From Auanema rhodensis (taxonomy: Eukaryota > Nematoda > Chromadorea > Rhabditida > Rhabditidae): a stretch of 64,000 nt of DNA. The translations under genes and the position numbers were made by a program. The stretch covers positions 12,177,767-12,241,766 of the forward strand of contig OZ059898.1 in NCBI GenBank assembly GCA_964057225.1, read 5' to 3'. The first letter of the stretch is position 1. Each line of letters opens with the position of its first letter. Below the pieces are notes generated by a model that had not been told where the DNA came from, made no database searches, and worked only from the letters and a program-made list of their open reading frames with translations. Positions 13,501 to 24,202 of this stretch are shown piece by piece.

Positions 13501-16080
13501 CTTTCTCTTGCTCTTTCTCTCGTTCTTTCTCTGTTTCTCTACATAGCCTTCTCTATTATCTCAGTTCAAAAAGTAAGTTGGCGACTTTTTCGTGTAAAAA
13601 TAGCTTATGAATGATATATTTTCTATAGAATTTGTGCTCTATTCTAGCTTTCTTGACCTTTTCTTTTTTCACCGGATACAATTATCAGATCTAGTTTTAA
13701 TCTCTCTTTAACTATCTCTTTTTTCCTATCTATTTTACTTGGCAAACATGTATTTTCATCACAATATTTCAACTACCGATCTCACCCTAATGATGTCAAG
13801 CAAATTAGATAAAACTTCAAGAAGGTAGTTCTTCTATTTCCTGATGATGATGAAGATGTTGATGATGCTAAACGAACATCTCTCTTTATCTTTTTTTTCT
13901 CGTAGCAACTCACTCTTTTTCCTTTTCCAATTCTCCCCTTTCTACTCATTAAAGAGTGACTGCATTGCCTTTTTTTGACCAATGATGATCAGAAAATAAA
14001 AATTTTCATTCTTGAAACCATGACATGGTGTGTCTTCAGTTTAGTTTTCCTTCCGTGTAGCATTCACCTAGCTAAATGAATGACATTTCGTTTTTGAATT
14101 GTTTATCCTGCTAAATCTCAAAAAGGTATTGAATGATCAGCTTTTTCCTTTTCAAACATTTATTTTGCTATAAGATTAAGTGTACTTTGGCCAATTAATT
14201 ATCCAGAAGTTTCATTATTCTCTTATCAAAAACAAAAAAAAATTGAAAATATGAAGCATTTGATAGCAAAGGTAATACATCAATACTCAGTAAAGACCAT
14301 TCTAACAACATTTTCTCTCAGAACAATCAACAAGTTCTATAGGCTATCTAACATTTACCTCATAGTACTACGCAATTTACTTCTAACATAGTATCGCTAT
14401 TCTTTTCTATTTTTTCATTCATTTAACTTATATCTTGCGGTCTTTCAATGACGATAATGATTTCTGATTCCCGAACGCTTCATGATCATCGTTTTTACTG
14501 ATCAGAGGTGAATTATTCTGCCCTCCACATCTAGCTTACCCTCTTTCTCTTGCACTCTCTTTCTCCTCCCTTCTTACTCTATGTTTTCCCTCTCTCTCTC
14601 TCTCTTTTCAGTTTTATACTTTCTTTCTTTCTGTATGTTGCTTTTCTTTTATATAAATGCATGTTCACAGAGTTTCATATCTATAATCATCTGGTTAACA
14701 TACTTGCATGTCGAACTATTCACGTGAGAGACAGCCATATAGTTCAAAGATTTCCTTTTCTTCTCAATTAATTTAGCAGATAGCATTTAATTAGATGATA
14801 TATACAATACGATTTAATTATATTGTTTTTCATATTCTCTTGCTACTCAGTATATTTGAACTATATTTTCTCAAACTTTACTATCTTTCAAACATTTGTT
14901 ATTTACCTTTTTTTGGTACATGCAGCCAATATCTCAGCTTTTTCTTATTAGCTTAACAGTTTTTTTTCTTCTCCTCAATTACTATTACATATGATAGTAC
15001 TATCATGATAAAATGAAAAAAAATTGAAATATTCCAAAACAACGGCAATTTCCCTGATTTCCCTATTCGTGTATGTCATAGTTAATGCTATTAAACTGTC
15101 TTATAGTTCTCGAAAATGTTTTTTTTTTATTTTTCTTCTTCTATTTCATTTAGTTTGGGTTGACTATGTTATGCGTAAAACTGTTTCAAGCATTATTATA
15201 TTTTTATTTTTGTCATCATTTGACTCTTAATCATCCAAATAATATATATCTTTCATTTGAAATGCAAGTATCAATATGCAAACATAGCCAAGAGAATCAT
15301 TGCGTACTTCAAGCTTGTGTGATGATCAAAGATCGGTTAAAGTATTCACATGCTGAATGTTACATCTGGGATAAGTTTGCATATTGAGAGTATTCCAGAT
15401 TTTGCCACCAGTCAAGCTCATAATGGGCTATCCTGTGATAGAACAAAGCCCATAGATTAAGACCTCGCATATTGTACTCAGGACTATTACAAGTTGGGCT
15501 TCATTTGCGTTCTATTTTCTATTTTTCGCACTCAAGCTAACTTTCTATCCATCTCTATTCATCATGCTTCTCATGCTTTTTCTAATTTTCATCACTCTGC
15601 CTCTCTCGCCTTCTCATCATAACCCATTTCATCAACATCTCAGCTTATACTCTTATGTTATTCAGATTTTGCAACTAATATGGCATCCAAATGAGTATCT
15701 TACTTAGTTAATCGTTATTCACCTAACTATCATATTGAAAACAAGCAGATTTATTTATGAAAATGTAACTGTTCACAGACCATTTGTTCGCAATTTTTTT
15801 CAATATCTGCCCAATTTAATTTTTCCTATTCTTCTTCTCGTTCAACTCTCTTTCGTGTACTAGCTCTTCAGCTATCTTCTCATTTCCAAAAGATCAATCT
15901 GTTACCAATGTACTGCATCACATCGTTTTTACATTTTATTTGGAAAAATTGTCATTTCGTTGAATCAACTTATCTTCAAATTTCAGTTCATCCTATTGAG
16001 CTTGTTGCTGCTTCCCGTAACTCATCTAGATACAATTGGATAACGATAAAGAATATCAGAATTCTCATTACATACAGAAC

Positions 16081-18381
16081 ATGATTCTTTCTGAGATGTT
16101 TCTTTCATTTCCACATCATTTTTCAACTGCAATACCTGTACTTCCACCAACTACAGCTACAACAACTAACACATTGGTAACAGATGCCATGACAGCTACT
16201 TGCAGTATGGAGCGTAAATCATCCAGTACAGAAAGTTAGTATATTTTCACGTTTTTTATGATAAAATATCACTAGCTAGTCTTTCTCTTGTATTGAAATA
16301 CTATTTTCAGAATCCCGACCTTTAAGGTGTAATGAGCTTTGTGCTGTCTGTGGTGATCATTCAACCGGATATCACTATGAAGTACCTAGCTGCAATGGAT
16401 GGTAAGCTAATTATCCTAATCTTTATAATCTATCAATTTTTTAATTTAGTAAAACTTTTTTCCGTCGCACAATTATTTCTGAACGAACATTTAAATGTCA
16501 TAAAAATGGAAATTGCATGTTTACCAAAGGTATTTAATCTTCAGAAAAAAACTATTTTAATCGGTTTTCTGAACAGATATTCGATGTGCGTGTCGTTCAT
16601 GTCGTTTCAAAAAATGTCTTGAAGTTGGTATGAATCCACGCGGTAAGATATATAATAACAAATAGCTGATTTCAATATTTATACTTTTAGCTATTCAAAC
16701 CTCAAGACCAGGCTTCTCTCCCAAAGAAGCTTCCCCTCAAAATTCATCCAGCCCAGAACCGGTAAATATTTTTGAAGAACTGTCTTCTGTTGTACTTAAC
16801 TATTATGTTCAATGACGTCTTATTACAGAACTTGAAGAAGAGAGCATATGATATCAATTCATTATTAGATATGCAGAAAGCATCTTGTTCTAATTCAAAT
16901 CAGCTATGCTCAGCATCCACATCAGTCTCACCATCTTCCTCTCCTGAACCGAAATCCAAATCCCTGGATAAAGAGCAGGTGAAATATTATTTTGTATCTC
17001 AAATACAAATGTAAAAGCAAAAAGTTGTTTTTGTAAAAACATTTTTGGGTGCAAATTGTGATATTATTTGTCAAAAGCTTAGTACAAACTTGAACATGTC
17101 CTGATACCTGATTTTCAACGACATTCTTCTATTTTTATTTTTAATTTATACTTTACAATTACAGATTCAACGCATTAGTGAAATAATGAATTTGGAAGAT
17201 CGTCTTGACTATCTCCGGAAATCCACCTTTTCTGCCTCAAATAATCTATTAGATCTGTTAACAAAGCCTTGTGCATTGGATGATATTAGTAAATATGAGG
17301 TGATTATTTGATTTATTATAACTTAATCACAATACATATTTCAGCCTTCACCATTGCATTTTGTTGGTAATCAAGAAATTGATTTTGATAAAGAATCAAC
17401 TTACGTCATAGAATATATTAAATCATTTAGTTGGTTTAGAGAAATGTCGTTTGGTGATAAAGTAAGTTAAGGCATTCTTGAGTTTCTTAATTGCAAATCA
17501 AATTCTATATAACATCAGGCTAACTTCTATATTTTATAGTGTACATTACTATGTGATCGAGCACCTCCACTTGTTGCATTACGGATAGCATACCGTCGAG
17601 CAACCCGGCCTCATGACTTCAATGACTCCTATAGGTAATTTTTCATATTCTTTTCAAAAATTGTTTAATATAACATTTCTGATTGAACATATAACTATAT
17701 TCTTTTATTATTTACTATGACGCTTTTCGTTTATGATATTAGAATATAGTATGTAGTTCCACGTCGATGTTCTCCACGTGAATTTTTGAAAAATAACTGG
17801 CAAACTATTTATATTCATTTTACATATTTTTATTTTCTAAACTGGTTGCATTCACATAAAATATAAAAACTTTTGTTTCTCACTTAAACTCGGTTATTTC
17901 AGTTCAACTTTGGAAACTGTGGTAAATGCTATTCAGAGACTAGATATTGACCGGAAAACTTTCGCTCTTTTAAATATTATTATGTTATTGGATTGCTGTA
18001 AGTTTTGTTTTCTTACAAACCAACTATTTGATCAATTCTATGAAAAAACAATATAAATATATGATAATTGTGCATAACATATCAATATTTCAGCTAGTTA
18101 CGTTCTGAGCACTCAAGCCAAAGAAGTATTATGTGAAGAACGAATGAAATTGCTCTATTGCTTAAGGATGAACTTGTTTAAAAAGTACGCAGTATCATCT
18201 CTCTGAAATTACTAACTAACAATATTACAGAGCTTCTTCAGCAGCCGCAGGCTTGTTGGCTGATCATTTGTCATTAATGTGGACGATTTTGGAAGTCTCA
18301 GCTAAATTACGCTCAGAAATAGTCAAGCATGTTCCTCAAAATTGTTTGACTCGACAACTCATTGACGTGGGATCTTTATAG
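16081..18381 (+). CDS. supplementary-type nuclear hormone receptor
   Basis: Twelve exons (16081-16234, 16311-16401, 16450-16529, 16577-16642, 16691-16761, 16829-16978, 17165-17299, 17345-17461, 17540-17634, 17903-17997, 18094-18184, 18231-18381) sum to 1296 bases, 431 residues. The DNA-binding domain lies at about residues 57-125. Zinc module one is CAVCGDHSTGYHYEVPSC with P-box CNGCK and TFFRRT; module two contains CHKNGNCMF, then CACRSCRFKKCLEVGMN. A Ser/Pro-rich hinge of about 75 residues precedes a ligand-binding domain whose Trp-Phe (SFSWFREMSFGDK) and late helices are readable. The CNGCK P-box marks the nematode supplementary NHR class, so it is probably a nuclear transcription factor of unknown ligand. 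An in-frame TAG at 16027 lies upstream of the chosen ATG, and an acceptor at about 15986 may be a trans-splice site. Confidence 0.9.
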
Positions 18382-20430
18382 AAACCGATTACTTTCATGA
18401 ACAGAATCTGTTTTATTTAATAAATAATTTATTTTTTACTTCTTTATCTTCATTTATTACGTATAAATGTATCAATAATTGTTCATAATATTACGAAATA
18501 GCGATAGCATGAGCAGTCTCTGATATTATTAATTGTGAGAAGACAAAAGAGAATAATTATTAAATATATAATTAATACTAATAATGAATACTGATTTATG
18601 ATAAATACCCATATCTACCATACTTCTATCCAGCCTCTAAGCTATGTTGCTCAAATATCAGTCAGCTTTCTCCATATTAGCGAATAGCGTAAGCAGACAG
18701 CATTTTAGACATTTTCAAATTAGTATTTTATTTTATCTCATATTATACATATATATATGATCTTTACATATTTATATATTTATATATGAAGAAAATGTTG
18801 TATATATACTTTTTTATTACGAATATTATATGTATGTTTGAAGTCAGCATCGCAAAATTTGTTTGCCTATCCTTATTGCCATTGAATCAACTCTTCTTTC
18901 TTCCATCTTATTATAGTTCTACATAGCTTTTTTCCCTAAATTTTATAAAAATATAAGCAAATTTTGATGAAAAAAACTTGATAGAGCAATTGATTCTATT
19001 CCTTACATCATATTCATTTGAGCCTATTATACATATATCACTTATTATTGCTTCAACGAGGTCTATGAAGAGCATGCTATACTAGATTGATTTAAAATCA
19101 ACAAACTTTTATATTCTATTTCCCAATATAATGAACCTAATTACAAAATAAACAACTTCTATTCATATTGAAATATATACTACATAAACTATATATTTAT
19201 ATTATATATAATATGTATTTAAACTTCAAACCTACATATAGAAGTTCTTACTTTGATATTTCAAATTTTATCAGTTTTTAAGTCGAATAAACACCTTTTT
19301 TTCATATTCCGGGTGGCTGAAAGCCCAAGAAAATATGATTATAAATAGATTCCCAGATGTGTTGAACAAATTAATTCACTTCCTCAACCATGGTTCTACT
19401 CTTATCTGATATTGTTAACTAATTATTAACTAAGAATAAGAATTTTAAACCGATACAACATTATAAATGAATGAATGATATATTTTTTTCACATTGTGCA
19501 ATCGAAACATATCACAAAAAATACAAGAATTTAAAATATAAATCTACCAGATGTATTTATTGACGAATTTATACATATATATATGACCCACATTTTTTAG
19601 ATTTATCCTAAGATATGATCTATTGTTAAGAAATGATTTAGTCTTCCATTGGCATACAACCATTCTTTCGCATTTATTCATATAAATGACTTACAAAATT
19701 TACGTCAATCTTCACTTTCTTTATCGTATCGTTTTAACCTTATCATGTTACCATCAGTTATAAAATTTGGAAAAAGAAGAAGCTTAAAAGTATAAAACAA
19801 TTTCTTGAAAATGAGAACGGGTCGCAAGATCAAAAACATCATCAGCGTGACAATAAAACTTATTAGGAACTGGACAAGAAATATATATATACATATATAT
19901 ATGTATTGACTTTTCAATATAAAATACTTATTCATATCTGAATTCATTTCTATAACAATAAATTAATTTTTAATTTTTCTCTGCTTCTAAAATTGATTTA
20001 AACAAATGCTCATCTTATCAAACATATTTTTTAAGAAATACTAGTTTTGCCAAGTTCGGTTTTTCAAAAATAAAATTGCCCGCGTTAATTGATTACAAAC
20101 ATTTATGAGAAATATGAAATATTTTTTTAATATTTAAATCAATTTAAATATATATTTATATTTCAAGAAATACTTTCCACTAAAATTGATTTTTTTGATG
20201 GATCTTTGTTTTCAAAACAATTGCTATATATTCATGTTTGCTTTCCAGCATAGTTGCGTGCGTCCGCTAGCGGTCGGGTTCGACAGAAATGATGGAAATT
20301 ATTAACACTACGTTATTCAATATTTTTTTTGTATACTATATATAAATTATATAATAAAATTATTATCTTTTTTCTTTATTTTAATTATTTAAATTCATTA
20401 CAATAAAATGGTTTTTTTATTTAGAAACAC
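18382..20430. other. intergenic, AT-rich
   Basis: No gene supported. It holds several TATATA runs (for example near 18750 and 19885) and one isolated GC-rich patch at 20250-20285 containing the palindrome CCGCTAGCGG. Confidence 0.5.
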
Positions 20431-22234
20431 ATGGAGTTAATGAAATCACCAAGAAAAATTAGGACTATAGGTTCACATGAATTGTCTAGGTGTGTTAAAG
20501 AGTTTTTTATTATGAAAATAAATTATTACATATTTTTAAAATGTATAAAAAAGATGTTGGCATTTTTATAATGTTAATTTTAAAATTTTAGGTCTCCAAG
20601 ATCCTCAGAGAATGAACTTAATTTTTCTTCAGAAGATAAAGATTCCCTTATTTCAGTTATATCTTCTACGTACGAATCTAAACCAAGTACGAGGTTTGTT
20701 GTTCTATTCATATATATTGTTTTTATTTTATATTCAGTGACTCGAATGAAGATAATACATGTTCAGACGAATCATCATTATCAAGTGATTACAGACTTTC
20801 CGAAATCACACTTCCTAAGTATTTATTTATCATTAGTCCAATTAAAAAATTTTTTTTCAGGGAATTTCGTATGAAAATTACACGTGGAAGGCCAAAAAAA
20901 CAAACTCAAACTTTTTATTTTAATCAACGTCCTAATGAAATTCCCGAGAATAATACATTTAGGTAAAAAAATGTTTTTAAAATTATTTATATCATAATTT
21001 CTATTTTTAGTGAGCGTAGGAAGCGTGGTAGGCCGAAGAAAAAGTTTTGTTTCTGAGTCGGTTCTATTTTTAATTTTTTTTTTCAGTTTGCCAAGCTTGA
21101 ATTCTAATGTAGTACCTACCAAAATTATTGCACCGTAAGTTTTAAGTTTGTTAAGTTTTAAAAAAAAAAATTTAAATTTCTTCAGGGTGCCAAAGATTCC
21201 TAAGAAACGAGGACGTCCTCCAAAATATGGATTTCCCATCAGAATAGAAAAATCTGTTACTAATAATAACCTCATGCAGTATTAAATTCAAATGTTTCTA
21301 ATAATATGAGAATAGCTTTAGATTAAATACCGCTTCTGATCTAACAAAGGTACTGGCTGATGTTAAAAATATTTCTTCCATTATTCTCTCAACGCGTAAA
21401 GCCAAGGAGACTGAAACATCGTCCGAACCGTAAGCAAAATGAGATTGTTAAAATTAATTGGTGCTTTTTTTCAAGATTGAAGAAGAAGCGTGGGAGGCCT
21501 AGAAAAATTCCTTCACCTAGTGAAGAACCAATTAAGCATGAAATTCAGCCTGAAAAGTAAGTAGTTTTATATGTAACTTTATTATTTTTTTCTTAGAAGT
21601 TTTGAAACGATTAGGAAAAGAGGTCGTCCTCTCGGTTCCAAAAATAGTGAATGTAGAATAACCAAGAAAATAGATAGGTGAATTATAATTTTCATACTTT
21701 CAAAAGTTATATTACTTTCAGAAATCAGGAAGGATCTTTTTTCGATATTAGATATGGGTAAGCATATCACTGTCTCTAGAATTTTTAATATCATGCTATT
21801 TCTTTTTTTGATTTTAATTATTATTTCTAGAAATAGAAGATCGGCTAGAGTTATTAGTCCAGAGTATAATAGGTTAGCAATTAGTTTTGAATATTTAAAA
21901 AAAGACCTTTAAGTCCTAGTGTTCTAAAGCAGCGAAAAACTATTAATTTGCCTATGGAAATACCATCTGAACAACATATTCCAGATTTCGATAGAGTAAA
22001 ATTATTTCCAAGTTATTGAGCAGCAAATTTTTTCATTTAGGATGATGCGTTAATGGATTTATTAGCTCTATATAATACAGTTCCAGATAACAAAGTAGCT
22101 CTGTTCCATATGCAACTTAAAAGTTTTATTATAACCCTCAAGGAAGTATGTATATTTATTATTACGAAATTTATATTTCAAATAATTTTCAGGTCGTTCC
22201 ATGCTTTACTCGTGACTCATCCCCTCGTCTTTGA
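20431..22234 (+). CDS. five-AT-hook protein with novel C-terminal module
   Basis: Fifteen exons: 20431-20489, 20592-20693, 20738-20818, 20861-20962, 21011-21043, 21087-21134, 21186-21278, 21322-21429, 21476-21556, 21597-21677, 21722-21757, 21831-21872, 21905-21995, 22041-22145, 22193-22234. They sum to 1104 bases, 367 residues. The ATG follows an acceptor (TTTAG, 20424) by six bases. Five AT-hook cores are visible (TRGRPKK, KRGRPKKK, KRGRPPK, KKRGRPRK, RKRGRPLG), each near the start of its own exon, so the protein should bind AT-rich minor groove in chromatin. Exons 2-12 are all multiples of three between phase-2 introns. Near residue 270 is RRSARVISPEYN, then a 48-residue end (residues 320-367) finishing SSPRL. 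That end is shared with the next gene. No named family recognised. The weakest joins are around exons 8 and 13 (intron 12 is only 32 bases). Confidence 0.75.
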
Positions 22235-22597
22235 GCACTAAATTTCACCAGATGCTGTAATCAATCGGCAGATCATGTTAATTGTTTTCGATCCTTGTTC
22301 TCTTTATTTTATGACTGAAAGTTGCTATATCGAATATGTTTTCTACGCACTTGTTACTATAAATTATGCAATTTTCTAGCTACATTTTAAATAAAAACTT
22401 ATATGAAATTCTTCAAAATATAAACAAATTATAAAAAAATAGCAGCCTAGATATATTACGTCACTTTTGCGCGGGTTTTTCGATCTCGAGTTTTGATCCA
22501 GGTTTTGTATTCCTGATTAACAGGAGATTGCGCTCTGATCGTAAATTCATTTTCCATCAAGTTTCTTATTTAAAGTCGCTTTTTCTCTTGTACTACA
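22235..22597. other. spacer between the paired genes
   Basis: This 363-base spacer separates the two paralogous genes. A moderately GC-richer stretch at 22460-22560 (GCGCGGG, TCTCGAG) lies just before the second ATG and may be a promoter or 5' UTR. No coding exon seen. Confidence 0.45.
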
Positions 22598-23950
22598 ATG
22601 ACTGATACTCCTAGCAAATCTTCTACGAAGCTGAAACGGTAACTTTTTAATTTTTTTTAAACTTTTTAAATTAATTAAAATTTAGAACTCTTCCTCGACA
22701 TGGTGTTTTTGAACGCGTGGTGCCCAAAAGAGGAGTAAAAAATTAGTACGTCTATTTATATAGAGAAGTTTTTAAATAAGTTATTCTAGTGATTTCTCCG
22801 AATTTTTTTTAAAAGAAAGATCAGGACAAAAAATTATATTAGTTGATATTAACAAACAAAATGGATCTGATATTGGAGTACAAAATGCAGAGAGCTGTAA
22901 ACATGACGAAAATATGAGACCCGAAGGACCTACTACAAGAAGTTATACTATGGAAACTATATCCAACACAAAATTAGATGACAAAAAGGTGGACACGCAA
23001 AACTTGGAAACAAAAGTGTTGTCCAAAAATAAGCTAGAGAAGGAAAAGCTGAAGAAGAAAAGGCAGCAGAAAAATCTTGAACAGAAAAAGCTTGAACAGA
23101 AAAAGCTTGAACAGAAAAAGCTTGAACAGAAAAAGCTTGAACAGAAAAGTCTTGAACAGAAAAATGAGAAGAGAAACCCAGAGAAAAAAGGGTTAGAAAA
23201 GAAGTTGAGCAAGGCCAAAAGCAGTGCGAGACGAGAAGACAGAAAACCAGCCCAAACAAATTCTAATACGAAAAATATAGTCAAGACTAGGTCTGGTAAC
23301 AAATACCCGAGAAGAGATGAATCGTCAACGAAGAATCTGAGAAGGCAACATTCTTCGTTAGATCCTAAAAGGCTGGCTAACATTACCCAAAATAAAACCC
23401 TTAGAATGTCTAAAACAGCTGACAGGTAAAGAATTTTCAAATAATTAATATTATAATATATTTACAGAGCTGTGCGTAGGGAGAAATTAAAAGCTGCACG
23501 GTTCATTCGCGGGTATATCTTTCCGTTATAAATGTTTCATAATTTATTTGTTTTAAGAGTTGATATCAGAACTAGTAGCAGAGGATTGCCAAGGTATCAT
23601 TCAAAATAATTTCTTATACTTTTTCTTTTCAGTCCTCGAGCTGTTAACGCTAAAAGCACGATTACCATCCCAAGGACTTTGCCAAACTTATCAATGATCA
23701 GAGCAATATCTCTTGTTAGAATTTTCAATTTTTAAAATTTAAACTAAAATTTTCAGCCAGATGCTATTAATGATATTAAATGTATATATGAAATAGTGGA
23801 TGAGAATCATTTAAATCTATTCCATTATCAATTGAAGCGAATTGCCATGTCTTTAACAGACGTATGATATTTATCTTTAACAAACTTAATTGATATCTGC
23901 CATTTCAGAATATTCCATATTATAACAAACTGTCAAGTCCTCGGTTGTAA
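22598..23950 (+). CDS. Lys/Glu-repeat paralogue with same C-terminal module
   Basis: Eight exons: 22598-22638, 22686-22745, 22790-23425, 23468-23512, 23558-23593, 23633-23714, 23757-23861, 23909-23950, summing to 1047 bases, 348 residues. The N-terminus is basic (SSTKLKRTLPRHG). The large third exon encodes a charged region with six tandem LEQK-type five-residue repeats (about residues 131-160), likely helical or coiled coil, then a Lys/Arg-rich stretch. After VDIRTSSRGLPSPRAVN the last two exons (105 and 42 bases) encode 48 residues ending SSPRL. They match the last 48 residues of the preceding gene at 19 positions without gaps. The matching exons have the same lengths and the same phase-0 intron. 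No AT-hook is present. It is probably a nuclear protein that diverged from its neighbour after tandem duplication; the family is not recognised. Confidence 0.72.
23076..23165 (+). repeat. six tandem 15-base coding repeats
   Basis: Unit CTTGAACAGAAAAAG, six copies with changes only at the end of the last two. Each copy encodes Leu-Glu-Gln-Lys-Lys (last copies -Ser and -Asn). It lies within exon 3 of the Lys/Glu-repeat gene and is nearly identical at DNA level, so it expanded recently. Confidence 0.95.
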
Positions 23951-24202
23951 TGTTTTATTATATTATTTTATCATATATATATCAAAGCAGAGAAGCCATA
24001 GTTTATTTGGATAATATATATCGAAAGACATGCGATTTACAATAAACGTTTCTTATTTATGCATTCACTACAACATCTTTTGAAAACTATCAAATTTATT
24101 TGACAAAATGTTCTAAACGGCATATTGTACAGCAAAGCAAAGCATTATGAAGCAAAGTGTATTGAAAGCATTTAGGCAAGCTGAGATCGTATTGAGATCG
24201 TT

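Larger units (their letters stand above)
4470..16080. other. gene-poor pyrimidine-rich tract
   Basis: I find no convincing exon in about 11.6 kb. From roughly 7.9 to 15.9 kb the plus strand is strongly enriched in CTCT/TTCT runs, and the ORFs found there are translated microsatellite (Ser/Leu/Tyr-rich). The tract could be regulatory DNA, or long 5' introns or UTR of the nuclear receptor that follows. Confidence 0.4.

Noticed and set aside
22943-23440. Long minus-strand ORFs opposite the Lys/Glu-repeat gene
   Set aside because: They are antisense shadows of the repeat exon (Phe/Ser/Cys-rich); the plus strand has matching splice sites and a conserved C-terminal module.
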